64,000 nt of DNA from an uncultured Clostridium sp. (GTDB taxonomy: Bacteria > Bacillota > Clostridia > TANB77 > CAG-508): positions 65,784-129,783 of the forward strand of contig USRT01000002.1 in the NCBI GenBank assembly GCA_900557195.1, in the 5' to 3' direction. The first letter of the stretch is position 1. Every line of letters starts with the position of its first letter. Below the pieces are notes generated by a model. That model had not been told where the DNA came from and did not search any database. It saw only the letters and a program-made list of their open reading frames with translations. Below are positions 8,341 through 16,203 of the stretch, one piece after another. Position numbers and translations under genes: made by a program.

Positions 8341-8964
8341 TTATGCGTACACCTCCTCTAATTTTTTAACTGTATCTAAAGTAATTATTAAGTTTTTGTA
8401 TTTTAATAAATCATAAACATTTATTGTATTTACTAAACTTGTTTTTACTCCTTCTATATTTCTTGCAGATTTTTGAATATTTTCATTCTTTTCTGGTAAA
8501 ACGATTAAAGATTTACCTTCTACTTTTAAGTTTGTTAATGCTTTAGCCATTTCTTTAGTTTTGATTTCTTTTAAATCTAAACTATCAACAACAACCAACT
8601 CTTTTTCTAAAACTTTAGAACTTAATATTGATTTAATTGCAAGTCTCTTTTCTTTTTTATTAACTGTATATTTATATGAACGTGGTTTTGGTCCTAATGC
8701 AATACCACCTTTAATCCATTGTGGAGCTCTTATACTTCCTTGTCTAGCTCTACCAGTACCTTTTTGTCTCCATGGTTTTCTTCCACCACCACGAACTTCT
8801 GCTCTTGTTTTTGTACTTTGTGTACCTTGTCTTTGGTTAGCTAAAAAGTTAACTAAAACACTATGTACAACTGATTCATTTGGTTCTATACCAAATACTT
8901 CTTCTTTTAGTTCTACTGATTTAACTTTCTTTCCTTCTACATTGTATACATCTATACTAGGCAT
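8341..8964 (-). CDS. rplD: Large ribosomal subunit protein uL4
   Basis: The 207-residue protein shows RQGTQSTKTRAEVRGGGRKP and WRQKGTGRARQGSIRAPQW, the long loop that lines the exit tunnel. In Escherichia coli L4 also represses its own operon by acting on the S10 leader. A structured leader with a terminator-like stem lies upstream here, so a similar role is possible but not shown. Confidence 0.98.
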   Translation of the reverse strand: MPSIDVYNVEGKKVKSVELKEEVFGIEPNESVVHSVLVNFLANQRQGTQSTKTRAEVRGGGRKPWRQKGTGRARQGSIRAPQWIKGGIALGPKPRSYKYTVNKKEKRLAIKSILSSKVLEKELVVVDSLDLKEIKTKEMAKALTNLKVEGKSLIVLPEKNENIQKSARNIEGVKTSLVNTINVYDLLKYKNLIITLDTVKKLEEVYA

Positions 8965-8982
8965 TTACTTTTTCCTCCTTCC

Positions 8983-9609
8983 TTATGCTTTTACGCTTGT
9001 TTTTAATTTTAATATTGCACCTTTAGCTCCTGGTACACTACCTTTTACTAAGATTGCATTTTTATCTAAATCTACTTTTACAACATCTAGATTTTGTATT
9101 GTAACTGTAACTCTTCCCATGTGTCCTGGAAGTTTTTTACCTTTAAATACTCTACCTGGTGTTGATGTTGGTCCCATTGAACCTGGTCTTCTATGATACA
9201 TAGAACCATGACCCATAGGTCCTCTTGATTGTCCATGACGTTTAATAACACCTTGGAATCCTTTTCCTTTTGAAGTTCCTTGTACGTCGATTCTGTCTCC
9301 TACTACAAAAGTATCAACTTTTATTTCATCTCCTACATTAACTCCATCTACTGAATCCATTCTAAATTCTCTTAAATGTTTTTTAAAATCTAATTTTGCT
9401 TTTGCAAAATGCCCTTTTTCTGGTTTGTTTAATTTGCTTTCCTTTACATCACCATATCCTAATTGAATAGCATTGTATCCATCTGTTTCTACTGATTTAA
9501 CTTGCGCTACTAAACAAGGACCAGCTTCTATTACTGTAACTGGAATAACTTTTCCTGTTTCATCAAATATTTGAGTCATTCCAACTTTTTTTCCTATTAA
9601 TGTTTTCAT
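8983..9609 (-). CDS. rplC: Large ribosomal subunit protein uL3
   Basis: The 208-residue protein starts MKTLIGKKVGMTQIFDETGK. It has the L3 signature GKGFQGVIKRHGQSRGPMGHG and the SMGPTSTPGRVFKGKKLPGHM loop that approaches the peptidyl transferase centre. It is second in the S10 operon. The 95-base gap to rpsJ contains a short GGTCT/AGACC hairpin. Confidence 0.98.
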   Translation of the reverse strand: MKTLIGKKVGMTQIFDETGKVIPVTVIEAGPCLVAQVKSVETDGYNAIQLGYGDVKESKLNKPEKGHFAKAKLDFKKHLREFRMDSVDGVNVGDEIKVDTFVVGDRIDVQGTSKGKGFQGVIKRHGQSRGPMGHGSMYHRRPGSMGPTSTPGRVFKGKKLPGHMGRVTVTIQNLDVVKVDLDKNAILVKGSVPGAKGAILKLKTSVKA

Positions 9610-9704
9610 TTTTCCCTCCTAATACTATTGGCTGATATTTTGTTTTCTATATTTTTATAGTACATCAGCTTGGTCTTATAGAGACCCTTTTTTAATAACT
9701 TGAA

Positions 9705-10037
9705 TTATAATTTTATTTCAATATCAACACCTGCTGGTAAGTCTATTTTCATAAGACTATCTACAGTTTTTTGTGTTGGGTAAAGAATATCGATAACTCT
9801 TTTATGTGTTCTCATTTCAAATTGTTCTCTTGAATCTTTGTGTTTGTGTGGAGAACGTAAAATTGTTATGATTTCTTTTTCTGTTGGTAGTGGAATAGGA
9901 CCTGAAACTTTTGCTCCTGTTCTTTTAGCAGTATCTACTATTTTTTCAGCAGACTGTTCTAAAACTACATGATCATAAGCTTTTAATCTTATTCTGATTT
10001 TTTCACTTGCTACCGCATTTCCTGTTACTGTTGCCAT
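9705..10037 (-). CDS. rpsJ: Small ribosomal subunit protein uS10
   Basis: The protein begins MATVTGNAVASEKIRIRLKAYDH and contains PLPTEKEIITILRSPHKHKD and RTHKRVIDIL, all typical of S10. S10 is in the 30S head and is also NusE, a partner of NusB in transcription antitermination. At 110 residues it is slightly longer than average. It is the first gene of the operon, with tufA and fusA not next to it. Confidence 0.98.
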   Translation of the reverse strand: MATVTGNAVASEKIRIRLKAYDHVVLEQSAEKIVDTAKRTGAKVSGPIPLPTEKEIITILRSPHKHKDSREQFEMRTHKRVIDILYPTQKTVDSLMKIDLPAGVDIEIKL

Positions 10038-10280
10038 GTAAATTTCCCTCCTTAAATATTTTTATTTTCGGTCGGAAGTTATAACGCACCCAGGTGTTTC
10101 TTTTTTACCTATATAAAAACCCAAGTATTGCATGATATTCTTGGGATAAGTGCTTTTTATTCTTAATAACTTACCGCCTTGGTCTAAGCCACGACATACT
10201 CCATAAGAGTTCCCTCCAAACCTAGCAGTTCTAAGCTTGTAGCCACATCTTACTTCATCGCAAATCTTACATGCTTTTCT
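10038..10280 (-). promoter_or_regulatory. Long 5-prime leader of the S10 operon with a terminator-like stem
   Basis: The transcript leader is about 240 bases long and has no ORF of note. At 10120-10145 the minus strand reads CCCAAGAATAT-loop-ATACTTGGG followed by TTTTTATAT, which resembles an intrinsic terminator or attenuator ahead of rpsJ. The upstream half holds further G-rich segments that could form a competing structure. Autogenous control by a ribosomal protein, as known for L4 in Enterobacteria, is an inference. It is not a T-box, because no GGTGGNACC element is present. Confidence 0.55.
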
Positions 10281-10309
10281 ATTATATACTCTTAATACTG
10301 TAATGTCAA
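10281..10309 (-). promoter_or_regulatory. Consensus sigma-A promoter of the S10 operon
   Basis: On the minus strand TTGACA (10304-10309) is followed after exactly 17 bases by TATAAT (10281-10286). Both hexamers match the consensus fully, as expected for the strongest operon in the window. Confidence 0.85.
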
Positions 10310-10349
10310 TACATTTTTAGCATATTTTGTAACTTTTCATAAACATAAA

Positions 10350-10380
10350 AAAGAAGATGAATATTTTTATCATCTTCTTT
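10350..10380 (-). terminator. Terminator of spoVG
   Basis: An 11-bp perfect stem (AAAGAAGATGA / TCATCTTCTTT) with a nine-base loop lies seven bases past the spoVG stop. It is followed on the minus strand by TTTATG. It separates spoVG from the S10 promoter. Confidence 0.7.
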
Positions 10381-10386
10381 CATTTA

Positions 10387-10698
10387 TTATTCTGCTGTTT
10401 CTTCTGAAGATGCTTCTTCAGTTTCAACTGATGTAGCTTCTTCAGTTTCTGGAGCATTGTATACTTCAAATATAGCATTTTGAATTTTTTCTCTTGTTTC
10501 ACGATTAATTGGGTGAGCTATATCTTTGTATTCTCCATCAAAAGATTTTTTGCTTGGCATAGCAATAAATAATCCTTTTTGACTTTCGATAACTTTAATG
10601 TCACGTACAACAAATTCATTATCGAATGTTACAGAAGCAACAGCTTTCATTCTGTTTCCTGAATTAACTTTTTTTAAACGTACATCTGTAATTTGCAT
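10387..10698 (-). CDS. spoVG: Septation/sporulation regulator SpoVG
   Basis: SpoVG is a small nucleic-acid-binding protein that affects septation, sporulation and many regulons. The sequence MQITDVRLKKVNSGNRMKAV and the block HPINRETREKIQNAIFEVY are diagnostic. The start at 10698 is preferred over 10737, because AAGGCGGTG lies just upstream and homologues begin MQITDV/MEVTDV. The acidic Glu/Thr-rich C-tail is typical and variable. A sigma-H-type promoter lies upstream, and murC is divergent. Confidence 0.96.
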   Translation of the reverse strand: MQITDVRLKKVNSGNRMKAVASVTFDNEFVVRDIKVIESQKGLFIAMPSKKSFDGEYKDIAHPINRETREKIQNAIFEVYNAPETEEATSVETEEASSEETAE

Positions 10699-10755
10699 TT
10701 GAGCACCGCCTTCCACTGTTATAAAAATTTTGTACATATTATATGTACTAGTATA

Positions 10756-10784
10756 TTATTCACCAAAAAAATAATTTATCCTTC
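10756..10784 (-). promoter_or_regulatory. Sigma-H-type promoter of spoVG
   Basis: Reading the minus strand, GAAGGATAA (10776-10784) is followed after 11 bases by GGTGAATAA (10756-10764). These fit the known sigma-H consensus RNAGGAWWW and RNNGAATWW at every defined position. spoVG is a classic sigma-H gene in Bacillus subtilis. A dyad TACATATAATATGTA (10735-10749) lies just downstream of the -10. Confidence 0.75.
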
Positions 10785-11106
10785 TTATTTTTACATTTTT
10801 TTCTTATTTAGTATATTTTTAACTTTTTTGGTAAATACTACATATAATAAGATAAATATTTTCTTTACTTATTATCCCCTTATTTTTGTTGTATATTCAG
10901 AAAAATATCAGTATATAAAATATATTATTATTTTTTAGAAGATGATAAATTTTATTTTTAATTATACTTAAATAAGCGAAACTAATAATAATTTTATTCT
11001 CATCCAATTTACTATATTTAAAGGTATAATTTCACATCTTTTATGTTAAATATAGTACAACATTTGTTAATCTATAAAAATTTGCACTATTTATGCAAAA
11101 ATTTTA

Positions 11107-11135
11107 TTGAAATATATCTATTTTGAGTATATAAT
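11107..11135 (+). promoter_or_regulatory. Sigma-A promoter of murC
   Basis: TTGAAA (11107-11112) and TATAAT (11130-11135) are spaced by 17 bases, about 40 bases ahead of the murC start. The rest of the 10.80-11.10 kb gap is AT-rich, and I see no gene in it. Confidence 0.75.
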
Positions 11136-11175
11136 AGGCTAGGTTAAATATTTAAATTAAGGAGCGTGGCTCAAA

Positions 11176-12561
11176 TTGGCTAATATAGATGAGTTAAAAC
11201 AATATAAAAATATACATATGATAGGAATTGGTGGTACTAGCATGAGTGGTATTGCCGAAATACTAAAAAATTGGAACTTTAATGTAACTGGTTCTGATTT
11301 AAATCCTTCAGAAAATACAAATAAGTTAATAAAAAATGGCATTAAAGTTACTATTGGTCATGATCTACAAAGTTTATCAAGATCAGATGTTGTTATATAT
11401 TCTGCTGCAATTTCTAATGATGATATAGAAATGCAGAAAGCTAGAGAACTTCATATTCCTACTATTGAAAGAGCAGATTTTTTAGGTTCAATTACTAAAG
11501 CTTTTAAAAATACCATTTGTGTTTCAGGTACACATGGAAAATCAACAACAACATCTATGCTTTCTGTTTGCTTTTTAGAGGCTTGTAAAGATCCTTCAGT
11601 TCAAGTTGGTGCAGAATTAAAACAATTAAATGGTAACTATAGAGTTGGTAATAGTGAATATTTTATTATAGAAGCTTGTGAATATGTTGAAAGTTTCTTA
11701 AAGTTTTTTCCAAAAACAGAAGTAATATTAAATATAGATAACGATCATTTAGATTATTTTAAAGACTTAGAACATATAAAAACTTCTTTTGCTAAATATG
11801 TACGATTACTGCCTGATGATGGTTTACTTGTATTAAATGCAGATGACGCAAATTCTTCACATCTATCTAGATTTACTACTGCAAAAACTATAACTTATGG
11901 AATTAAAAATGAACATGCTAATTTTTTTGCAAGAAATATACAATTTGATCAAAATGGTTTTGCAAGTTTTGATGTTTATTTCAATAATACATTTTATAAA
12001 ACAATTAAATTATCTGTACCTGGAATTCATAATGTATCAAATGCATTAGCTTGTATTTGTGTATGTTATGTATATGGACTTGAAAAAGAAGATATAAAAA
12101 ATGGATTATTAAAATTTACAGGTGCTCATAGAAGATTTGAATTTGTAGGTTCTTTTAATAATGTAAATGTTTATGATGATTATGGTCATCACCCTACTGA
12201 AATTACAGCAACTGCAAATGCACTAAAAAACAAAAAATATAATCAATCATGGGTGATATTTCAACCTCACACTTATAGTAGAACTAAAAACTTATTAAAA
12301 GATTTTGCTAAAGCTTTAATAAATTTTGACAATATTATTATTACTGATATATATGCTGCAAGAGAAAAAAACACTTATAATATAAGTTCAAAAGATTTAG
12401 CTGAAGAAGTAGCTGCTTTAGGGAAAAAAGCTTATTATATGCCAAGCTTTTCTGAGATTGTTAATTTTGTTCATACTCATGCTATCTCTAATGATATAGT
12501 AATTACTCAAGGAGCTGGAACTATTACAAAAGTTGGTCCAATGCTTGTAACTAAGAAATAA
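11176..12561 (+). CDS. murC: UDP-N-acetylmuramate--L-alanine ligase
   Basis: MurC adds L-alanine to UDP-N-acetylmuramic acid in the cytoplasm, the first amino acid step of peptidoglycan synthesis. The 461-residue protein has the N-terminal GIGGTSMSGIAEIL (UDP binding), the ATP loop GTHGKSTTTSM, ENVLNIDNDHLDYF-like NIDNDHLDYF, the GAHRRFEFVG region and YDDYGHHPTEI. The start is TTG at 11176, with GGAG 11 bases upstream, a slightly long spacing. It is one of the few plus-strand genes and stands alone with its own promoter and terminator. Confidence 0.96.
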   Translation: MANIDELKQYKNIHMIGIGGTSMSGIAEILKNWNFNVTGSDLNPSENTNKLIKNGIKVTIGHDLQSLSRSDVVIYSAAISNDDIEMQKARELHIPTIERADFLGSITKAFKNTICVSGTHGKSTTTSMLSVCFLEACKDPSVQVGAELKQLNGNYRVGNSEYFIIEACEYVESFLKFFPKTEVILNIDNDHLDYFKDLEHIKTSFAKYVRLLPDDGLLVLNADDANSSHLSRFTTAKTITYGIKNEHANFFARNIQFDQNGFASFDVYFNNTFYKTIKLSVPGIHNVSNALACICVCYVYGLEKEDIKNGLLKFTGAHRRFEFVGSFNNVNVYDDYGHHPTEITATANALKNKKYNQSWVIFQPHTYSRTKNLLKDFAKALINFDNIIITDIYAAREKNTYNISSKDLAEEVAALGKKAYYMPSFSEIVNFVHTHAISNDIVITQGAGTITKVGPMLVTKK

Positions 12562-12572
12562 TTTATACTAGA

Positions 12573-12620
12573 AAAAATCCAAATAAACACTTTTTTCTTA
12601 AGGTGTTCATTTGGATTTTT
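12573..12620. terminator. Bidirectional terminator between murC and the transglutaminase-like gene
   Basis: An 18-bp stem with one G-U pair joins AAAAATCCAAATAAACAC (12573-12590) to its complement at 12603-12620. T-rich sequence follows on both strands, so it can end murC and also the convergent minus-strand gene. Confidence 0.75.
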
Positions 12621-12736
12621 CTTCTTCAATTAGTTAATATTACACACTGTTATTTATTAATTCTATAGAAAGTTTTATCAAATCAACACATTTTAAAGAT
12701 TATATTAATTCCCTCTAAAAATATGTTTACCTTTTT

Positions 12737-13831
12737 TCATTTACTTCTATAATTAGTTTTACTAAGTTCTGGATAAGCAAACTCTATTCCCTCTTTTGTA
12801 AATCTTCCTTCCTCTAAATGATTTTTAAAAAAGTCATCTTGACCCTTTAAGAAATATTTATATTTTATATTATTATCTAATTCTCCATTTCCTATAATTA
12901 TTGGATCATCCCATGTAGTATCTACTGCATACCAATTGCCATTTAAATACACATAATTCCATGCATGCTTCTCTGTTTCACCATTTTCATCAGTTCCAGT
13001 ACCACAAACTAAAACGCATGGTACATCTAACTCGTCTAATAAATATTTAAATGTTTTTGCATATCCTTCACACACTACTTCTTTTTTTACCAACCCACCA
13101 TAAATATTTGAATTGTTTGTTTTAGTAGTTGTTGTATCATATTTTACATTATCTATAATCCAATTATGAACAAATACTATCTTAGCAAAATCATTATCTG
13201 GTATATTTTTCACAATTTCTTGTTTTACTTTTTGTATTTCATTCATTGACACTTCTACTTCTTCTTTTGATTCCCATCCATCTGCTAGACTGTTTTCATT
13301 ACTTTGGTTTTGTATGTATAACTCATAACTCACTTTTAAACCTTTAGTTATTGTTTTTGTCATTAAACACATTTTATTAACATTAATATAATAGATCTCC
13401 GGATTATCTAATTTAAAAGCATCCCATGCATCCTGAAAATCCTGATTTAACTTTTCTTGTCCACCTTCTTCTTTTAGTGTATTTTCTAATATTAATGGTA
13501 ATCTTATGTTATATGTACCTGTTTTTAAGATTTCTGTATTGTCTTTAAATATTCTGTAAATTATTCTAGCATTAGAATTTAGTTGATTATAATAATAATC
13601 GTCTAACTTCCCTTTATATTCACCGTTTACATTATTACTTGTTTTGCTAATAATCTCTTGTATTTCAGCTTCACTATATATTTCATTTTGTTTTTCTGTT
13701 AGTCCTAATTCTTCTAATTTGTAAGGAATATCTTCAATCTGCTTAATTAGTTCATCTTTATAATAGTATATGCCAAACAAGCAAACTACTATTATTAATA
13801 TAAGAATTAATCTTTTTATAAACTTTTTCAC
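12737..13831 (-). CDS. Membrane-anchored transglutaminase-like protein
   Basis: The 364-residue protein has one N-terminal membrane segment (LILILIIVVCLFGIYYY) and a long spacer. Then comes a transglutaminase-like core with the Cys-His-Asp triad: VVCEGYAKTFKYLL, EKHAWNYVYLNGNWYAVD and DTTWDDP. Such proteins act outside the membrane, as proteases, cross-linkers or binding domains, and the substrate cannot be told from sequence. It ends KTNYRSK. The next gene upstream is mgtC-like, 19 bases away, so they are likely co-transcribed. Confidence 0.8.
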   Translation of the reverse strand: MKKFIKRLILILIIVVCLFGIYYYKDELIKQIEDIPYKLEELGLTEKQNEIYSEAEIQEIISKTSNNVNGEYKGKLDDYYYNQLNSNARIIYRIFKDNTEILKTGTYNIRLPLILENTLKEEGGQEKLNQDFQDAWDAFKLDNPEIYYINVNKMCLMTKTITKGLKVSYELYIQNQSNENSLADGWESKEEVEVSMNEIQKVKQEIVKNIPDNDFAKIVFVHNWIIDNVKYDTTTTKTNNSNIYGGLVKKEVVCEGYAKTFKYLLDELDVPCVLVCGTGTDENGETEKHAWNYVYLNGNWYAVDTTWDDPIIIGNGELDNNIKYKYFLKGQDDFFKNHLEEGRFTKEGIEFAYPELSKTNYRSK

Positions 13832-13850
13832 CTTTTTGCCTCTTTTCTAA

Positions 13851-14546
13851 TTAATCATCTTTTCCATTTTGAATAACTCTTGATACTTCTTCTAATGATG
13901 CTATATCAGAGACTACATCATTTATATCTATTCCATCTTTATATCTTCCAATAACTATAAGTTCTCTAAATTTATCTTTTTTATATTCAGCTTTTTCGTC
14001 ATATCTAATTTGTTTAATATTAATATTATAACTTTTTAATATATCTCTTATTTTTGGAATAACCTCTTTCATTTCTTTAGCATATAAATTTAAATTTATA
14101 ACATTAAATGATGCTAAATTATCTGATATTTTATGTGAATATCTTAATATTAGATATGCAAGTATTGTTGTTATAATAGCTGCTAAATAAAAACCTGTCC
14201 CTACAGTAAGTCCAATACAAGTAACACACAAAAGACTTGCTGCAGTAGTTAATCCTTTAACATCAAATCCTTCTCTTAAAATAGTTCCTGCACCAATAAA
14301 TCCTATTCCAGATAATAATTGTGCTGGTATTCTAGTTACGTCTGTATTAGTTTTATTTCCTATATATTCTCCACAAAGCATAACAAGTACTGCACTTGCT
14401 CCTACCAGTGCATGTGTTCTAAAACCTGCTGGTTTATTCCAAGCCTCCCTTTCTAGTCCTATTATTCCAGCAAGAAGTATTCCTATTAAAATTCTTATAA
14501 TTGCAGTAAAATAAAAAGAATTTGTAATTTCATTAAACAACTCCAT
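13851..14546 (-). CDS. MgtC/SapB family membrane protein
   Basis: The 231-residue protein shows the MgtC signature GIIGLEREAWNKPAGFRTHALVGASAVLVML (quoted in parts: GLEREAWNKPAGFRTH) and QLLSGIGFIGAGTILREG. About five membrane segments fill residues 10-135, and a soluble C-terminal domain follows. MgtC proteins are linked to Mg2+-limited growth and to modulation of membrane ATPase activity; transport itself is not established. It is upstream of the transglutaminase-like gene. Confidence 0.85.
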   Translation of the reverse strand: MELFNEITNSFYFTAIIRILIGILLAGIIGLEREAWNKPAGFRTHALVGASAVLVMLCGEYIGNKTNTDVTRIPAQLLSGIGFIGAGTILREGFDVKGLTTAASLLCVTCIGLTVGTGFYLAAIITTILAYLILRYSHKISDNLASFNVINLNLYAKEMKEVIPKIRDILKSYNINIKQIRYDEKAEYKKDKFRELIVIGRYKDGIDINDVVSDIASLEEVSRVIQNGKDD

Positions 14547-14660
14547 TTAAATCCTCCTATAACATATATTTTTATTATATCACACTAATTTTTTTTAGCA
14601 TAGAAGATTTTATTATTTTTATTTGGTTTTTATTACTAAAAGTTACTACTTAGTATTAAT

Positions 14661-14732
14661 TTCTAAAACACATATAAAATTAGTCTGTAGTCTGTGTATT
14701 TATATATAAATACACAGGCTACTACTCTACTA
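14661..14732. repeat. Dispersed palindromic repeat, copy 1
   Basis: Bases 14661-14710 match 63936-63985 in 47 of 50 positions and in the same orientation. This copy is also a long hairpin: GTAGTCTGTGTATTTAT pairs with ATAAATACACAGGCTAC with a single wobble. It lies in the 352-base gap between mgtC-like and spoIVB, which I find otherwise empty apart from AT-rich sequence. Confidence 0.7.
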
Positions 14733-14898
14733 TTTAAATTATTTAGATTTATTTAATGATAACTAGTAAGATAGTGTCTTTACAGAAAAATAATATTTTA
14801 ATAGTATCCTTAAAATTTTTTAATATTAATTTAATAAAAAAAGGAATACTTACTAATAATTATCCTTATTAGAAGCACCCCTAAAAAATTCTTTTATT

Positions 14899-16152
14899 TT
14901 AAGTAGTTTTCATCTGTTTTATCATCATATCTGCAAACACTCCATATCCAACTGTAGGATCATTTACTAATACATGTGTTACAGAGCCAACAAACTTTCC
15001 ATTTTGCATTATAGGTGAACCACTCATACCTTGAACTATTCCACCAGTTTTCTCTAATAATCTTTCATCTGTTATCTTAATTAACATACTTTTATTATCA
15101 TAGTTATTACTTGTATACACCTTTTGAATTTGAATTTTGTAATTTTCCTTTTTTCCATCCTCTAGCTCGCAAATAATCTCTGCCTCACCTTGTTTTATCT
15201 CATCTCTTAGAGCTACTTCTACTTCATCATTAGAACTTATTCCTAATTTACTTTTTTGACTCACAGTTCCATATATACCAAATGACGTATTTTTAAATAC
15301 ATCTCCAATTTTCTCTCCTGTTTCTATACTTCCTTTAATTTCCCCTGGCTTCCCTTTTTCACCTTTTGTTATTGAAACAATGTTAGTAGTAACCAATTCT
15401 CCATTTGCTATATTAACAACTTCACCTGTATCTACATCTGTTATTCCATGACCTAATGCACAAAACATTCCTGTTTCTGGTTCGAAAAAACTTGCAGTTC
15501 CAACTCCCCCTTGGGCATCTCTCACCCATAAACCTAATTTGTATTCACTACTAGATGTTTTTACAGGAGTAATATTAGTTATTTTAGTATCAGAATCTCT
15601 AACATATTTTACTTCTATTTTGTCGCCTTTAGATTTATTAACTGTATCTATTAACTCTGATATACATGTTACTGTAACATCATCAATTTCAACTATCATA
15701 TCTCCTTCTTTCAAGCCTGTATTTTCATATGGCTTATAATTATTTTTGTCTTCTCCTTGCACCTCTGACATTCCAACAACCATTACTCCTTTTGTATATA
15801 ATTTAAGTCCTATTGCATTTCCTAAAGGTACTACTTTTGTTCTTTTTATTACATTAACTTCAACCTGTTTTAATGGTATACTATTAAATAAATTTAAACT
15901 TATATTTGTTTTTCCAATTTGATTTGCTTTATTTTCTGTAAGATTAGTTGCTGCCTGCATGGTTTTACTATTAGTTAGTAACTTAGAATCCAAATTTCCT
16001 ACTTCTTTTATTTGAACTCCATAAATTCTGTTTAAATTAATGCTCTCTCCTTCAAATACAATTATATTATTTGGAAACAAAGTTATATATGCTACATATA
16101 TATATATTATAATTAATAAAAAAATAAATAAAATTGGTCTTATTTTTTTCAT
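14899..16152 (-). CDS. spoIVB: Stage IV sporulation serine protease SpoIVB
   Basis: SpoIVB is secreted from the forespore and cleaves SpoIVFA to release sigma-K processing in the mother cell. The protein has an N-terminal membrane anchor (FIFLLIIIYIYVAYITLF), a PDZ domain around YENTGLKEGDMIVEIDDVTV, and an S55 peptidase domain. The protease domain holds FCALGHGITDVDTGEV, with the likely His-Asp, and GMSGSPIMQNGKFVGSV, with the catalytic serine. The ATG at 16152 is chosen; the GTG at 16164 overlaps the ribosome-binding site (GTGAGG). Confidence 0.93.
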   Translation of the reverse strand: MKKIRPILFIFLLIIIYIYVAYITLFPNNIIVFEGESINLNRIYGVQIKEVGNLDSKLLTNSKTMQAATNLTENKANQIGKTNISLNLFNSIPLKQVEVNVIKRTKVVPLGNAIGLKLYTKGVMVVGMSEVQGEDKNNYKPYENTGLKEGDMIVEIDDVTVTCISELIDTVNKSKGDKIEVKYVRDSDTKITNITPVKTSSSEYKLGLWVRDAQGGVGTASFFEPETGMFCALGHGITDVDTGEVVNIANGELVTTNIVSITKGEKGKPGEIKGSIETGEKIGDVFKNTSFGIYGTVSQKSKLGISSNDEVEVALRDEIKQGEAEIICELEDGKKENYKIQIQKVYTSNNYDNKSMLIKITDERLLEKTGGIVQGMSGSPIMQNGKFVGSVTHVLVNDPTVGYGVFADMMIKQMKTT

Positions 16153-16203
16153 AAAATACCTCACTTATTTTATGATAACCAATTTTATTTATTTTTAAAC
16201 AAT

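Noticed and set aside
10038..10260. T-box in front of rpsJ
   Set aside because: The T-box core sequence is absent; the only clear T-box is upstream of pheS.
16081..16130. TATA-rich run near the spoIVB start as a regulatory repeat
   Set aside because: It is coding sequence of the N-terminal membrane helix of SpoIVB.
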